Source of the DNA: Gammaproteobacteria bacterium
Lineage (GTDB): Bacteria; Pseudomonadota; Gammaproteobacteria; RBG-16-57-12
NCBI GenBank assembly: GCA_021647245.1
Contig: JAKIVC010000004.1
Coordinates: 1 to 64,000 of the forward strand
DNA: 64,000 bases
Direction of reading: 5' to 3'
A model generated the notes under the pieces. The model did not search any database. It saw nothing but the letters and a program-made list of their open reading frames with translations, and had not been told where the DNA came from. Positions 16,367 through 26,980 of the stretch are shown here, in pieces. The translations under genes and the position numbers were made by a program. Every line of letters begins with the position of its first letter. The stretch's first letter is position 1.

Positions 16367-16420
16367 GGAGCTGCTGAATAAGTCATGACCCTCATGCAGA
16401 GTGATATGCTTATCGCTTGA

Positions 16421-16795
16421 TCAGCCAGCTTTTCGGCGTTCATCAGAGCGACGCTCAGCCCCGCTCCAACTCTGCTCTCTCCAGTCAATGGCACGACGTT
16501 CATTCATGTAGCTACGACTGCGATACTCCCTTACATCCAGTGGATTCCCTCCGAAAAACTGCTGATCGAGCAGTTCAATGCTCTCACTTGCAATCGCTGA
16601 CGGCTCTATATGTGCAATAGCATAACGATAAATATCACCATCAACGGTCTTGTCGATAACGTTGAAACTCAGGTAATCCGGTGATCTCATCCAGAACTTA
16701 AAAGCTGATCTACGTTTTTTGAATATCTCTTTTATAAATTGATGCAATTCATAACTGCTCCGTGTTTTAGGAATGTTACCAATAAAAATTTGCAT
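16421..16795 (-). CDS. Small RRM-like RNA-binding protein (putative)
   Basis: 124 aa. The N-terminus MQIFIGNIP fits the RNP2 strand of an RNA recognition motif, and the alternation of strands and helices over the first 85 residues is compatible with that fold. The C-terminal 30 residues are rich in Arg, Glu and Ser (NERRAIDWREQSWSGAERR) and look disordered. A partner in RNA metabolism is plausible but unproven. The RNP1 motif is not clear. The promoter region upstream carries a palindromic repeat (16841-16949). Confidence 0.55.
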   Translation of the reverse strand: MQIFIGNIPKTRSSYELHQFIKEIFKKRRSAFKFWMRSPDYLSFNVIDKTVDGDIYRYAIAHIEPSAIASESIELLDQQFFGGNPLDVREYRSRSYMNERRAIDWREQSWSGAERRSDERRKAG

Positions 16796-16840
16796 AATAT
16801 AATCCCAATCCCTCGCCGTGGTTTAGCTGCCGTTTCTGTA

Positions 16841-16949
16841 ACTACTCAGCGTATTCTTCTGTTACCCCAACGCTTGGTTATTTTCGCACTCAACCGGTCA
16901 CATACGCCCTATATGCTCTCTCTTTGTGTGCGAAAGTACGCTGAATAGT
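16841..16949. repeat. Palindromic element, family 2, copy A
   Basis: A 109-bp element with 13-bp terminal inverted repeats (16841-16853 and 16937-16949, one mismatch, ends ACTA...TAGT). Inside, TTTCGCAC and GTGCGAAA-type arms form a second hairpin around a CACATACGC-CTATATGC core. A related copy lies at 52461-52593. It fills the space between the RRM-like gene start and the gamma-carbonic anhydrase stop codon, whose last base it touches. It has no coding capacity, which fits a MITE- or REP-like repeat. Confidence 0.65.
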
Positions 16950-17482
16950 CACCTGCTTCCTTTGTATTGAGCTGACAATAGAGCATATTTTTTGCTTGAT
17001 TGACAAAAAAACTGCATCTCCTTCTCTGACAAAGGGCGTACTTTTTTAGCCGGACTTCCCATCCACAAGTAGCCCCCTTCCAGCTCTTTTCCGGGGGGTA
17101 CTAAACTCCCTGCTGCCAGCAGGGTATTTTTTCTGAGTATAGCACCATCCAGAATGGTTGCCCCCATACCGACCAAACAAGCATCCTCAATGGTGCAAGC
17201 GTGCAAAATCGCCCCGTGTCCCACGGTAACATCATTACCAATGATCAGTGGAAAACCCTTGGGATGATCGTCACTGGTTGCGGTGACATGCAGTACCGAA
17301 CCATCCTGAATATTTGTACAACTACCGATGCGGATGTAGTTGACATCCCCTCGAATCACCGTACCTGGCCAGACAGAACTCTGTTCGCCGATATGCAGAT
17401 CACCAATCACCACCGCAGCTTCATCCACATAGGCGCTGTCAGCAACGGTCGGGGTAATATTTTTAAAGGAGCGAATTGTCAT
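16949..17482 (-). CDS. Gamma-carbonic anhydrase family protein (YrdA-like)
   Basis: 177 aa left-handed beta-helix protein with hexapeptide repeats (IRGDVNYIRIGSCTNIQDGSVLH, IIGNDVTVGHGAILHACTIEDACLVGMGATI). Three histidines at equivalent places (VLHVT, VGHGAILHAC) would bind the metal of the gamma-class carbonic anhydrase fold. Many such proteins (YrdA, CaiE) show no strong activity, so carbonic anhydrase function is only possible. It lies 7 bp after gor on the same strand and is probably co-transcribed with it. The 3' end abuts a palindromic repeat. Confidence 0.85.
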   Translation of the reverse strand: MTIRSFKNITPTVADSAYVDEAAVVIGDLHIGEQSSVWPGTVIRGDVNYIRIGSCTNIQDGSVLHVTATSDDHPKGFPLIIGNDVTVGHGAILHACTIEDACLVGMGATILDGAILRKNTLLAAGSLVPPGKELEGGYLWMGSPAKKVRPLSEKEMQFFCQSSKKYALLSAQYKGSR

Positions 17483-17489
17483 TACAGTG

Positions 17490-18839
17490 TTACCTCATGG
17501 TTACCAACTCTTCTGCACTACTGGGGTGAATCGCTACGGTATTGTCAAAATCAGCTTTTGTGGCACCCATTTTTAGTGCTACTGCAAAGCCTTGCAACAT
17601 CTCATCACAGCCCGGCCCAATCATATGAATGCCCACTATTTTCTCTTGTGGACCAACGCAGATTAACTTCATTGCGGTCGCGACCTTATGCTGGGTAAAT
17701 GCGTGGGACATTGGGGTAAAACGCGTTTGATAAACTTTCATCGCCTCGCCATGCTCCAGACGCGCCTGCTCTTCGGTTAAACCAACGGTACCAATGGGCG
17801 GGTGGCTGAACATCACGGTGGGGATATTTTCATAATCAAGGCGGCACTCTGTTTGATTGTCAAACAATCGATTCGCCAGACGACGACCCGCCGCTACTGC
17901 CACTGGCGTTAACTGCGCACGACCCGTAATATCACCAATAGCGTAGAGTCCCTCCACATTGGTATTTTGATAAGCGTCGGTGTTGATTACGCCGCTGCTC
18001 TGCTGTTCAATGCCGGTTACCTCAAGGTTAATGTGGTCAGTGTTGGGTGTCCGGCCAACAGCCCAGATCAGGCAATCAATACCCGCCAGGCTGATGCCAT
18101 CCGTGCTGTGTAGTGTCAGCGTGCCATCCGCCTGCTGACAGACCTCTTCAGTTGAAAAGCGAGGGATGATATTTACACCATCATTCACCATCTGCTCCAT
18201 CAGGGTTTCACGCAACATCGCATCAAAGTTACCGAGGAAATGTTCGCGACGTAAAATTAGTGATACTTCACTCCCCAGGGCATTAATCAACCCCGCCAGC
18301 TCGACAGCAATATAACCGGCCCCCACTATGGCGACCCGCTTAGGCTGTTCGGTCAGGGCAAAAAAGCCATCTGAGGTAATGCCATGCTCCGCACCTGGAA
18401 CGGTGGGCACAGTAGGTCGTCCACCGGTTGAAATCACGATATGATCAGCCGTATAGTGCTCGCCAGCAATTTCCAGCGTACTCTTATCCACAAAGCGGGC
18501 ATGGCCAGAGATATGCTGCACATTAGAGTCTTTTAAATAGCCATCATACCAATCGGTAATGCCCTTGACATAGCCTTCACGCGCTTTGATCAGCGCTCCC
18601 CAGTTGAAACCTTTTTGTTCAATAGAGAAGCCATAATCAGCCGCATTGCTCAAGCTGTGTGCCATATCAGCCGCATACCACATCACTTTTTTGGGTACGC
18701 ATCCGACATTGACGCAAGTGCCCCCCAGCATGTCCGACTCTACAATGGCGCACTGAGCTCCATAGCTGGCCGCACGTTCAGCAACGGAGAGCCCTCCACT
18801 ACCCCCGCCAATAGCGATCAAATCAAAATGCTTGCTCAT
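17490..18839 (-). CDS. gor: Glutathione-disulfide reductase
   Basis: 449 aa FAD/NADPH flavoprotein. The redox-active disulfide is in [13 protein letters not shown] (Cys42/Cys47). The FAD motif [14 protein letters not shown] is at the N-terminus, the NADPH fold is [17 protein letters not shown], and the C-terminal catalytic segment is [12 protein letters not shown]. It reduces oxidised glutathione. Length is the same as E. coli Gor (450 aa). It is divergent from prlC with 68 bp between the starts. Downstream, the gamma-carbonic anhydrase-like gene follows within 7 bp. Confidence 0.94.
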   Translation of the reverse strand: MSKHFDLIAIGGGSGGLSVAERAASYGAQCAIVESDMLGGTCVNVGCVPKKVMWYAADMAHSLSNAADYGFSIEQKGFNWGALIKAREGYVKGITDWYDGYLKDSNVQHISGHARFVDKSTLEIAGEHYTADHIVISTGGRPTVPTVPGAEHGITSDGFFALTEQPKRVAIVGAGYIAVELAGLINALGSEVSLILRREHFLGNFDAMLRETLMEQMVNDGVNIIPRFSTEEVCQQADGTLTLHSTDGISLAGIDCLIWAVGRTPNTDHINLEVTGIEQQSSGVINTDAYQNTNVEGLYAIGDITGRAQLTPVAVAAGRRLANRLFDNQTECRLDYENIPTVMFSHPPIGTVGLTEEQARLEHGEAMKVYQTRFTPMSHAFTQHKVATAMKLICVGPQEKIVGIHMIGPGCDEMLQGFAVALKMGATKADFDNTVAIHPSSAEELVTMR

Positions 18840-18907
18840 GGTGACTCCTTATCGAGATACATCCTCCCACCCTTTTTGTTATGATTAGCAAAAAACCGAG
18901 ATGTAGA

Positions 18908-20947
18908 ATGACTATGGAAAACCCGATTTTAGCACTAAAAGGGCTGCCACCCTTCTCGCAAATTAAACCACAGCACATTAAACCCGCGATTGAGCAGTTG
19001 CTGAGTGAGGCGCGTCAACAAATTCAGCAGCTCCTTGATAAGAATAGCCGCTATACCTGGGAAAACTTGGCACAACCCTTGGAGGATCTGGATGACCAAA
19101 TTAGCCGCGCCTGGTCACCGATTGCCCATATGCACTCGGTGGTTAACAGCGAAGCGTTACATGAGGTCTACAGCGACTGCCTGCCGCTATTCAGTGAATA
19201 CAATACCGAAGTAGCACAAAATCCACGTCTCTGCGAAGCCTTCAAACAGCTGCAAGCGATGGGCGACCAACATAATGAAGCGCAGCGTAAAATTATCAGC
19301 AATACGCTGCGTGACTTTCGCCTCTCAGGCATCGACCTGGCGCCTGAAAAGCGTGAGCGCTACAAGCTAATTGTTCAAGCGCTGTCACAGCTCAGCAACG
19401 AATTCAGTCAGAATCTACTGGATGCTACCGATGGCTGGAGTCTGAAAATCAGTGATGAGAGCAGGCTTGCCGGTCTACCCGAAAGTGCCCGCAACCTCGC
19501 CAAACAGGCGGCAGAGCAAGCCGGTTTTGATGGCTGGTTAATCAAATTGGAGTTCCCCTACTACTTTCCGGTGATAACCTATGCCGACGACCGGGCACTG
19601 CGTCGGGAAGTATACAGCGCTTATGTCACACGTGCTTCCGACCAGGGCCCTCATGCCGGGGAGTGGGATAATGGCCCGATTATGGAGCAGATTCTCTCAC
19701 TGCGTCATGAAATGGCACAGCTGTTGGGCTTCGACAACTACGCTGAATACTCACTGGCCACCAAAATGGCTGCAGATACCGACCAGGTGATCGGCTTTCT
19801 GCACGACCTTGCCGAGCGCTCACTACCGATGGCCCAAAAAGAGCTGAAAACAGTGCGTGATTTTGCCATTCAGCTCGATGGCAGCGATCATTTAGAGGCG
19901 TGGGATATCAGCTACTACAGTGAAAAACTGCGCCAGCACCAGTACGCTATTTCGCAGGAAGATCTAAAACCCTATTTTCCGGCAAATCGTGTTACTTCAG
20001 GAATGTTTGAGACCGTTAATCGCTTGTTTGGCATCAAAGTCCGCCAAATAGAAGGTGTCGATTGCTGGCACCCCGATGTACTGTTTTTTGAAATCCGTGA
20101 TGCCAGTGACAAGCTGCGTGGCCAGTTCTATCTGGACCTTTATGCCCGTCCGCATAAGCGGGGAGGTGCATGGATGGATGACTGTATCTGCCGCCGTAGC
20201 GATCGCCATGGTATACAGCACCCCGTCGCCTATCTGGTGTGTAACTTTACGCCCCCCATTGGTGACAACCCGGCGTTGCTTGCTCATGATGAAGTGCTGA
20301 CGCTGTTTCATGAGTTCGGGCATGGCTTACACCACATGTTAACCCAGGTCGACTACCCTTCGATCTCTGGTATCTCGGGGGTTGCCTGGGATGCGGTAGA
20401 GCTGCCCAGCCAGTTCCTGGAAAATTGGTGTTGGCAGCGTGAAGCGCTTGATCTGTTTGCGGCTCACTACCAGACCGGTGAAAAAATTCCCGATGAACTG
20501 TATAACAAGATGGTTGCGGCCAGAAACTTTCAATCCGGCATGCAGATGGTCAGGCAACTGGAGTTTTCGCTATTTGATTTTCGCATGTATCGCGAATATG
20601 ACCCACAAGGTGAAGCCAATATTTATGAGCTGTTGGATGAGGTGCGCCAACAGGTCGCTGTTATCAAGCCACCCAGCTTTAACCGCTTTCCCCACAGTTT
20701 TGGGCATATCTTTGCAGGTGGCTACGCCGCAGGTTATTACAGCTATAAATGGGCAGAAGTGCTCTCTTCCGATGCTTTTTCACTGTTTGAAGAGAATGGC
20801 ATTTTTGATCCGGAAACAGGCCAGCGCTTTCTCTGTGCCATTCTCGAGCAAGGCGGCTCTAAAGAGCCCATGGCGCTGTTTATAGAGTTTCGAGGCCGAG
20901 AGCCAAGCATTGATGCACTCTTAAGGCACAGTGGCATCAGCGCTTAA
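18908..20947 (+). CDS. prlC: Oligopeptidase A (M3 metallopeptidase)
   Basis: 679 aa from ATG 18908, matching the 680 aa of E. coli OpdA; a second ATG lies two codons later. The zinc motif HEFGHGLHH is near residue 468 with the third ligand Glu downstream (GVAWDAVELPSQFLENW). It degrades oligopeptides, including cleaved signal peptides, in the cytoplasm. The stop is closely followed by a perfect palindrome (20978-21000) and then a cytochrome gene, which might be read from the same transcript. Confidence 0.94.
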   Translation: MTMENPILALKGLPPFSQIKPQHIKPAIEQLLSEARQQIQQLLDKNSRYTWENLAQPLEDLDDQISRAWSPIAHMHSVVNSEALHEVYSDCLPLFSEYNTEVAQNPRLCEAFKQLQAMGDQHNEAQRKIISNTLRDFRLSGIDLAPEKRERYKLIVQALSQLSNEFSQNLLDATDGWSLKISDESRLAGLPESARNLAKQAAEQAGFDGWLIKLEFPYYFPVITYADDRALRREVYSAYVTRASDQGPHAGEWDNGPIMEQILSLRHEMAQLLGFDNYAEYSLATKMAADTDQVIGFLHDLAERSLPMAQKELKTVRDFAIQLDGSDHLEAWDISYYSEKLRQHQYAISQEDLKPYFPANRVTSGMFETVNRLFGIKVRQIEGVDCWHPDVLFFEIRDASDKLRGQFYLDLYARPHKRGGAWMDDCICRRSDRHGIQHPVAYLVCNFTPPIGDNPALLAHDEVLTLFHEFGHGLHHMLTQVDYPSISGISGVAWDAVELPSQFLENWCWQREALDLFAAHYQTGEKIPDELYNKMVAARNFQSGMQMVRQLEFSLFDFRMYREYDPQGEANIYELLDEVRQQVAVIKPPSFNRFPHSFGHIFAGGYAAGYYSYKWAEVLSSDAFSLFEENGIFDPETGQRFLCAILEQGGSKEPMALFIEFRGREPSIDALLRHSGISA

Positions 20948-20977
20948 GTCTAATGGCCACGCTGTTAAAATCAATAC

Positions 20978-21000
20978 GAGACCTTTGCACGAAAGGTCTC
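20978..21000. repeat. Perfect 9-bp-stem palindrome downstream of prlC
   Basis: GAGACCTTT (20978-20986) pairs with AAAGGTCTC (20992-21000) around loop GCACG. No T-run follows, so it is a poor terminator. The arm sequence resembles terminal inverted repeats I associate with some IS5-group insertion sequences, raising the possibility of a vestigial element. It may equally be an mRNA-stabilising or processing hairpin in a prlC-cytochrome transcript. Confidence 0.55.
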
Positions 21001-21018
21001 AATACCAAGGCACTACTC

Positions 21019-21486
21019 ATGAAACCGTTACACGCCCGTACTTATCAAATTCTCACGCTTATTTTATCGTTCATCCTGTTGGCACTGATCGGTAAATTCC
21101 TCATCGGCAGCAGCACCACTACCGCAGCAGATGGCCGCCAAGCGATCAGCTTAACCGCAGGCGAAGTCTCGCTCATTCGTAGTGATATGCGGCTCTTTTT
21201 AACCACCATTCAACGTATTACTCAGGGTGTTGCTGAAGATGATATGGCAAGGGTAGCGGAGACGGCCAAAGCGATGGGTAGTGACCAAAACCGTGCAGTC
21301 CCGATCACCTTAATGGCTAAGCTACCTTCTGATTTTCGCAAACTGGATTTTGCTTTACACGGTGAGCTTGAAGCGATAGCTGCTCTGGCTGAGGCGGGTG
21401 AAAAAGCCGCGCTGCTAGGCCGGCTAAGTAGCCTGTTGCAGCGCTGCAACACATGCCATGAAGGCTTTACCCTTAAGGTGCTGTGA
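21019..21486 (+). CDS. Membrane-anchored monoheme c-type cytochrome (c'-like)
   Basis: 155 aa from ATG 21019, which has AAGG 8 bp upstream; an earlier in-frame ATG at 20953 would force translation through the palindrome. One N-terminal hydrophobic helix (about residues 9-30) is followed by a helical region and a single C-terminal heme motif CNTCH. Heme attachment close to the C-terminus of a four-helix-like domain is characteristic of cytochromes c' and c-556. It would face the periplasm. Its partner and substrate are unknown. Confidence 0.7.
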   Translation: MKPLHARTYQILTLILSFILLALIGKFLIGSSTTTAADGRQAISLTAGEVSLIRSDMRLFLTTIQRITQGVAEDDMARVAETAKAMGSDQNRAVPITLMAKLPSDFRKLDFALHGELEAIAALAEAGEKAALLGRLSSLLQRCNTCHEGFTLKVL

Positions 21487-21505
21487 GCGCCTGAACTCGG
21501 CAGCT

Positions 21506-22399
21506 CTACTGCTGTTGCTTGGGTGGCTGGATTTTCACCTCAGTAGCAAACAGCTCTTCCGCATCGACTTTATCGAAGCTGTACTTTTGGTGACAAAACT
21601 CACAATCGACTTCAATGTGTGGCTCCTCTTCGAGAATGGAGCGAACTTGGTCGATGCCGAGTCTTTTGAGCATTTCGGCCACCCGTTCGTGTGAGCAGCT
21701 GCAACGGAAACAGAGTGGCTCCACATCAAACAGCCGCAACTCCTCTTCATGAAAAAGACGATGTAGCAGCTCTCTTACCGGTAGTGTTAACAGCTCATGC
21801 ATACTCAATGTGGAGGCGAGCGCCACCGCACGCTCCCAATCTTGCTGATTTTCATCACGCATGTCACCCGGCATACGCTGTAACAACATGCCACTGGCCT
21901 GCTGGTCATCTGCTGTGAGCCAGATATGGGTATCCAGCTGTTCTGAGTGGGTGAGGTAGTGCTCCAGCGACTCTGCCAGGGTATCACCGCAAATTTCAAC
22001 AATACCCTGGTAGCGCTCCCCCTGATTTTTCGGATCGATGGTGATGGCGAGGGTGCCGTTACCCAGCAACGCCTTAAGGCTCCCCTCGGCAATCTCCCCT
22101 TGCCATTTTGCGACACCCCGTATGGCGCGCTCATTAGTAGCTTCCATGACCATTAGGCTAATCGGGCCGCTTCCTTGAAACTGGATGGTCAAGGTGCCTT
22201 CAAATTTCAGTGTTGACACCAGCAGCGCAGCTGCGGCCATCATCTCGCCCAATAGCTTGCGCACCGGCACAGGGTAATCGTGGTGGGAGGCTATTTTTTG
22301 CCAGCTGCTATCGAGGTGTACTAATTCACCACGGATCGGGGCATTTTCGAAGATGAAACGCTGCAAGCTGTCGCGTTCGGAGGGTGGAATTTGTGTCAT
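21506..22399 (-). CDS. hslO: Redox-regulated chaperone Hsp33
   Basis: 297 aa with the C-terminal zinc switch formed by CFRCSCS and CEFC, matching the CxC and CxxC pairs of Hsp33. Oxidation releases zinc and activates holdase activity under oxidative stress. The N-terminal domain has the family motif RGELVHLDSSW. The start codon overlaps the gatB stop by one base, so the gene is probably translated from the gatCAB-linked transcript, an unusual but sequence-supported coupling. Confidence 0.94.
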   Translation of the reverse strand: MTQIPPSERDSLQRFIFENAPIRGELVHLDSSWQKIASHHDYPVPVRKLLGEMMAAAALLVSTLKFEGTLTIQFQGSGPISLMVMEATNERAIRGVAKWQGEIAEGSLKALLGNGTLAITIDPKNQGERYQGIVEICGDTLAESLEHYLTHSEQLDTHIWLTADDQQASGMLLQRMPGDMRDENQQDWERAVALASTLSMHELLTLPVRELLHRLFHEEELRLFDVEPLCFRCSCSHERVAEMLKRLGIDQVRSILEEEPHIEVDCEFCHQKYSFDKVDAEELFATEVKIQPPKQQQ

Positions 22400-23835
22400 T
22401 ACGCAAAAATCTTCTTTTTCAGCAGTTGATTAACTTGGGCCGGGTTGGCTTTTCCCTGGGTTGCTTTCATCACTTGGCCGACAAAGAAGCCCATCATTTT
22501 ATCTTTGCCGCCCCGTAGCTCTTCTGCTTGTTGTGGGTGATTGGCAATAATCTCATCAATCACCGCCTCAATTGCGCCGGAGTCGGTATTCTGTTTGAGA
22601 TCTTTTGCCTCGATAATGGCATCCGCATCACCCTCGCCCGCCCACATGGCAGCAAACACCTGTTTGGCGATTTTACCGGAGATGGTGTTATCCGCAATGC
22701 GCTTCACCAAACCGCCTAGTTGCTCAGCTGTGACGGGGCTGGAGGTGATCTCTAGTCCATTTTTGTTCAAGGCTCCCACCAGCTCGACAATCACCCAGTT
22801 AGCACATATTTTTGCCTGTGCCGCCGAAGCTTTTACAACCGTTTCGAAGTAGTCGGCCAGCTCTCGGCTGCTGACCAGCACTTCTGCCGCATCTGCTTTA
22901 AGGCCAATTTCATCGATGAAGCGAGCCTTTTTAACATCGGGAAGCTCTGGCAAGGTTTTGGCAATTTCATCCAGATAGCTCTGCTCAATGACCACCGGTA
23001 GCAGGTCTGGGCAGGGGAAGTAGCGGTAGTCGTTCGCCTCCTCTTTGGAGCGCATTGAGCGGGTCTCATCTTTATCAGAGTCATAGAGGCGAGTCTCTTG
23101 CACAATAGTGCCACCGCCTTCGATGATCTCAATCTGACGCTCAATTTCATGGTTAATGGCACGTTCGATAAAGCGGAACGAGTTGAGGTTTTTGACCTCG
23201 GCACGGGTCCCCAGCGCCTCTTGCCCCACTGGGCGCACGGAGACATTGGCATCACAGCGGAAAGAGCCCTCCTGCATGTTGCCATCACAGATCTCCAAAT
23301 AGCGCACCAGGGTGTGCAATTTTTTCATGTAGGCGACCGCCTCATAGGCGGAGCTTAGCTCAGGCTCGGAGACAATCTCCAGTAGCGGCGTACCGGCACG
23401 ATTAAGGTCAATGCCGGTCATGCCGTGAAAATCCTCATGCAGTGATTTGCCAGCATCCTCTTCCAGGTGTGCGCGGGTCACGCCGATGTGTTTGATGGTG
23501 CCATCTTTCAGGGTGATATCCAGTTTGCCCTTGCCCACGGTGGGTAGGTCAAATTGACTGGTCTGGTAGCCTTTTGGCAGGTCAGGATAAAAGTAGTTTT
23601 TACGGGCAAATACTGAGCGCGGTGCAATCTCGGCTTTAATCGCCAGGCCAAACTTTGCCGCCATACGCACGACCTCTTCATTCAGCACCGGCAGCACACC
23701 GGGAAAACCCAGGTCAACCGCACACGCCTGGGTATTCGGTTCAGCGCCATAGGCGGTGCTTGCACCCGAAAAAATTTTACTCTTGGTTGCCAGTTGGGCG
23801 TGGATTTCTAACCCGATAACAGCTTCCCATTGCAT
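22399..23835 (-). CDS. gatB: Aspartyl/glutamyl-tRNA amidotransferase subunit B
   Basis: 478 aa. It begins [23 protein letters not shown], the GatB signature, with [16 protein letters not shown] and the tRNA-binding YqeY/tail domain at the C-terminus (ending [12 protein letters not shown]). The GatCAB complex converts misacylated Glu-tRNA(Gln) and/or Asp-tRNA(Asn) to the correct amide. It lies 83 bp after gatA. Presence of GatCAB implies that direct glutaminylation or asparaginylation is missing or duplicated in this organism; which one cannot be told here. Confidence 0.95.
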   Translation of the reverse strand: MQWEAVIGLEIHAQLATKSKIFSGASTAYGAEPNTQACAVDLGFPGVLPVLNEEVVRMAAKFGLAIKAEIAPRSVFARKNYFYPDLPKGYQTSQFDLPTVGKGKLDITLKDGTIKHIGVTRAHLEEDAGKSLHEDFHGMTGIDLNRAGTPLLEIVSEPELSSAYEAVAYMKKLHTLVRYLEICDGNMQEGSFRCDANVSVRPVGQEALGTRAEVKNLNSFRFIERAINHEIERQIEIIEGGGTIVQETRLYDSDKDETRSMRSKEEANDYRYFPCPDLLPVVIEQSYLDEIAKTLPELPDVKKARFIDEIGLKADAAEVLVSSRELADYFETVVKASAAQAKICANWVIVELVGALNKNGLEITSSPVTAEQLGGLVKRIADNTISGKIAKQVFAAMWAGEGDADAIIEAKDLKQNTDSGAIEAVIDEIIANHPQQAEELRGGKDKMMGFFVGQVMKATQGKANPAQVNQLLKKKIFA

Positions 23836-23861
23836 ACTTAGATAACCTCATTAGGTTTTAC

Positions 23862-23877
23862 CGGACGGTCTCGTCCG
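23862..23877. repeat. Hairpin in the gatA-gatB intergenic region
   Basis: Perfect 6-bp stem CGGACG/CGTCCG around loop GTCT. A T-rich tract follows on the plus strand, opposite to gene direction, so it is not a terminator of the gat genes. It may be an mRNA processing or stability element. Confidence 0.35.
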
Positions 23878-23918
23878 CTTTTTAATTTAGTTCGGCCAAC
23901 ACTATATTGTGCTGTGTG

Positions 23919-25373
23919 TTACAAATATTTTTCAGGCCCTTGTCGGTGCCACTCTGTCACTTGCTGATACTGGTGTGCCACATTCAGCAGACGTGCTTCA
24001 TCAAAATAGTTGCCGATGATCTGCAAGCCAACGGGGCGATTATTCACCCTCCCGGCTGGAACCGACATGCCGGGCAAACCTGCCAAATTGACCGCAATAG
24101 TGTAGATATCAGAGAGATACATGCTGACGGGGTCACTCCCCTTTTCACCCAAGTTGAATGCAGGCTCCGGTGTGGTTGGGCCCATAATGACATCAACCTC
24201 GGTAAAGGCCTTTTTGAAGTCATCTGAAATCAGCTGGCGAATCTGTTGTGCTTTGAGGTAGTAGGCATCGTAATAGCCAGCAGACAAGGCGTAGGCACCG
24301 ATCATGATGCGACGTTTCACCTCTTCACCAAAACCTTCGCCACGGGAGCGTTTATAGAGATCTTCCAAATCGAGCGGATTTTCACAGCGATAACCAAAAC
24401 GCACGCCATCCATCCGTGAAAGATTGGATGAGCACTCAGCGGGGGCGATTACATAGTAGGTCGGCACCGCAAGAGGGGTATTGGGCAAGCTGATCTCTTT
24501 GATCGTTGCCCCCAGCTTTTGGTACTCCTTGATAGCCGCGTCAATGGCTGTGGCCATTGCGCTATCCAAGCCTTCAGCAAAATACTCTTTGGGCAGACCG
24601 ATTTTAAGCCCTTGCAGGCTATTGTTCAGATTGGCAGTATAGTCGGGTACCGGCTTATCCAGGCAGGTGGAGTCCCGCGCATCAAAGCCCGCCATGGTAT
24701 TCAACATGATGGCGGCATCTTGTGCGCTGCGGGTCATGGGGCCTGCTTGATCCAGGCTTGAGGCAAAGGCGATCATGCCGTAGCGGGAGATACGTCCATA
24801 GGTTGGCTTAAGGCCGGTAATGCCACACAGGGCGGCGGGCTGGCGGATTGAGCCACCGGTGTCAGTGCCCGTTGAGGCGGGTGCGATGCGCGCCGCCACA
24901 CACGCGGCTGAGCCGCCCGAGGAGCCGCCGGGCACCGCCTGTAAATCCCACGGATTTTTTACCGCTCCGTAAAAGCTGGTCTCATTCGATGAGCCCATGG
25001 CAAACTCATCCATGTTGGTTTTGCCCAGCATCACACTACCGGCACGATTAAACTTTTCAATCACCGTGGCATTATATGGCGCAATGAAGTTGTCCAGCAT
25101 TTTGGAGCCACAGCTGGTACGCACGCCATCGGTACAAAAAATATCCTTCTGCGCCAGTGGAATACCCGTGAGCGCCTCTCCTTTGCCAGCAGCCAATAGC
25201 GCATCTGCCGATGCGGCTTGTGCCAACGCCCGCTCAGGGGTAACGGTTATGAAACTATTTAAATCACCATCATGTTGTTGAATGCGATCCAGATAATACT
25301 GTGTCAATTCAACGCTGGAGAATGCTTTATCACGCAGGCCCTGCGCCAGTTCAGAGAGAGTTTTATTGTGCAT
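23919..25373 (-). CDS. gatA: Aspartyl/glutamyl-tRNA amidotransferase subunit A
   Basis: 484 aa from ATG 25373; an upstream in-frame start would add 17 residues unlike the family. It has the amidase signature with the Ser-cisSer-Lys triad: Lys in LAQKDIFC, the Gly/Ser-rich [16 protein letters not shown], and [21 protein letters not shown]. GatA releases ammonia from glutamine for transfer by GatB. It lies between gatC (119 bp upstream, with a REP-like hairpin in the gap) and gatB. The order gatC-gatA-gatB is standard. Confidence 0.96.
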   Translation of the reverse strand: MHNKTLSELAQGLRDKAFSSVELTQYYLDRIQQHDGDLNSFITVTPERALAQAASADALLAAGKGEALTGIPLAQKDIFCTDGVRTSCGSKMLDNFIAPYNATVIEKFNRAGSVMLGKTNMDEFAMGSSNETSFYGAVKNPWDLQAVPGGSSGGSAACVAARIAPASTGTDTGGSIRQPAALCGITGLKPTYGRISRYGMIAFASSLDQAGPMTRSAQDAAIMLNTMAGFDARDSTCLDKPVPDYTANLNNSLQGLKIGLPKEYFAEGLDSAMATAIDAAIKEYQKLGATIKEISLPNTPLAVPTYYVIAPAECSSNLSRMDGVRFGYRCENPLDLEDLYKRSRGEGFGEEVKRRIMIGAYALSAGYYDAYYLKAQQIRQLISDDFKKAFTEVDVIMGPTTPEPAFNLGEKGSDPVSMYLSDIYTIAVNLAGLPGMSVPAGRVNNRPVGLQIIGNYFDEARLLNVAHQYQQVTEWHRQGPEKYL

Positions 25374-25431
25374 AGTCGCTTCGATTCTATTGTGTACGGG
25401 TTTTGATGAGGAGGCCATAAACAAGTGTTAG

Positions 25432-25457
25432 CCCGGATATTCCATGAGCTATCCGGG
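25432..25457. repeat. REP-like palindrome between gatC and gatA
   Basis: Inverted repeat CCCGGAT...ATCCGGG (25432-25438/25451-25457) with a 12-base loop, in the leader between gatC and gatA. The TAGCCCGGAT start is of the type widely seen in gammaproteobacterial extragenic palindromes. Function is unknown; an mRNA stability element within the operon is likely. Confidence 0.5.
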
Positions 25458-25492
25458 TGGGTATGTTCAGGGGCTCAATTGATGCTGTGGTG

Positions 25493-25780
25493 TTACTCAA
25501 TAACCTTGGGCACTAAAAACAGGCTATTTTCAGTGGCCGGGGCAATCGCCAGGAATTTTTCGCGCTGGTTGCCCTCGGTGACCACATCAGCACGCAGGCG
25601 CTGAGCAACGTCCAGCGGATGAGCCATGGGCGTAATGCCGGTGGTATCGACGCAGCTCATCTGCTCCACCAGCGATAAGATTGCACTGAGGTTGCGGGCG
25701 TATTCAGGAATCTCCTGCGCTTCAATTTGCAGTCGCGCCAAGTGGGCAATTTTTTCAACGTCCGCTTTTTCTAATGACAT
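25493..25780 (-). CDS. gatC: Aspartyl/glutamyl-tRNA amidotransferase subunit C
   Basis: 95 aa, the usual size. It starts [19 protein letters not shown] and includes [21 protein letters not shown] and [10 protein letters not shown], the conserved GatC segments that wrap around GatA and contact GatB. It is the first gene of the minus-strand gat set and is divergent from mreB across 134 bp. Confidence 0.93.
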   Translation of the reverse strand: MSLEKADVEKIAHLARLQIEAQEIPEYARNLSAILSLVEQMSCVDTTGITPMAHPLDVAQRLRADVVTEGNQREKFLAIAPATENSLFLVPKVIE

Positions 25781-25838
25781 TGTCCAGCTCCAGGGGGAAT
25801 TATTGTTCTAAAGTGCTAAAGTTATCACAGTTGGCAGC

Positions 25839-25867
25839 TTGCCCAAAGCCCTGAGCACAGATACACT
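25839..25867 (+). promoter_or_regulatory. Putative sigma-70 promoter for mreB
   Basis: TTGCCC (25839-25844) and TACACT (25862-25867) are separated by 17 bp and lie 47 bp before the mreB start, in the intergenic region divergent from gatC. Both hexamers match the consensus at four of six positions. Confidence 0.45.
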
Positions 25868-25905
25868 AGGCCAGATTTTTACCTATTAATAAGAAGTGGC
25901 GATAA

Positions 25906-26967
<1,062 letters not shown>

Positions 26968-26980
26968 GAAGATTGCAGAG

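Noticed and set aside
16367-16390. TTAAGGAGCTGC-like string seen also near 40006 and, more loosely, near 49000
   Set aside because: Only 10-12 bases are shared and the flanks differ, so no repeat family can be supported from three short matches.
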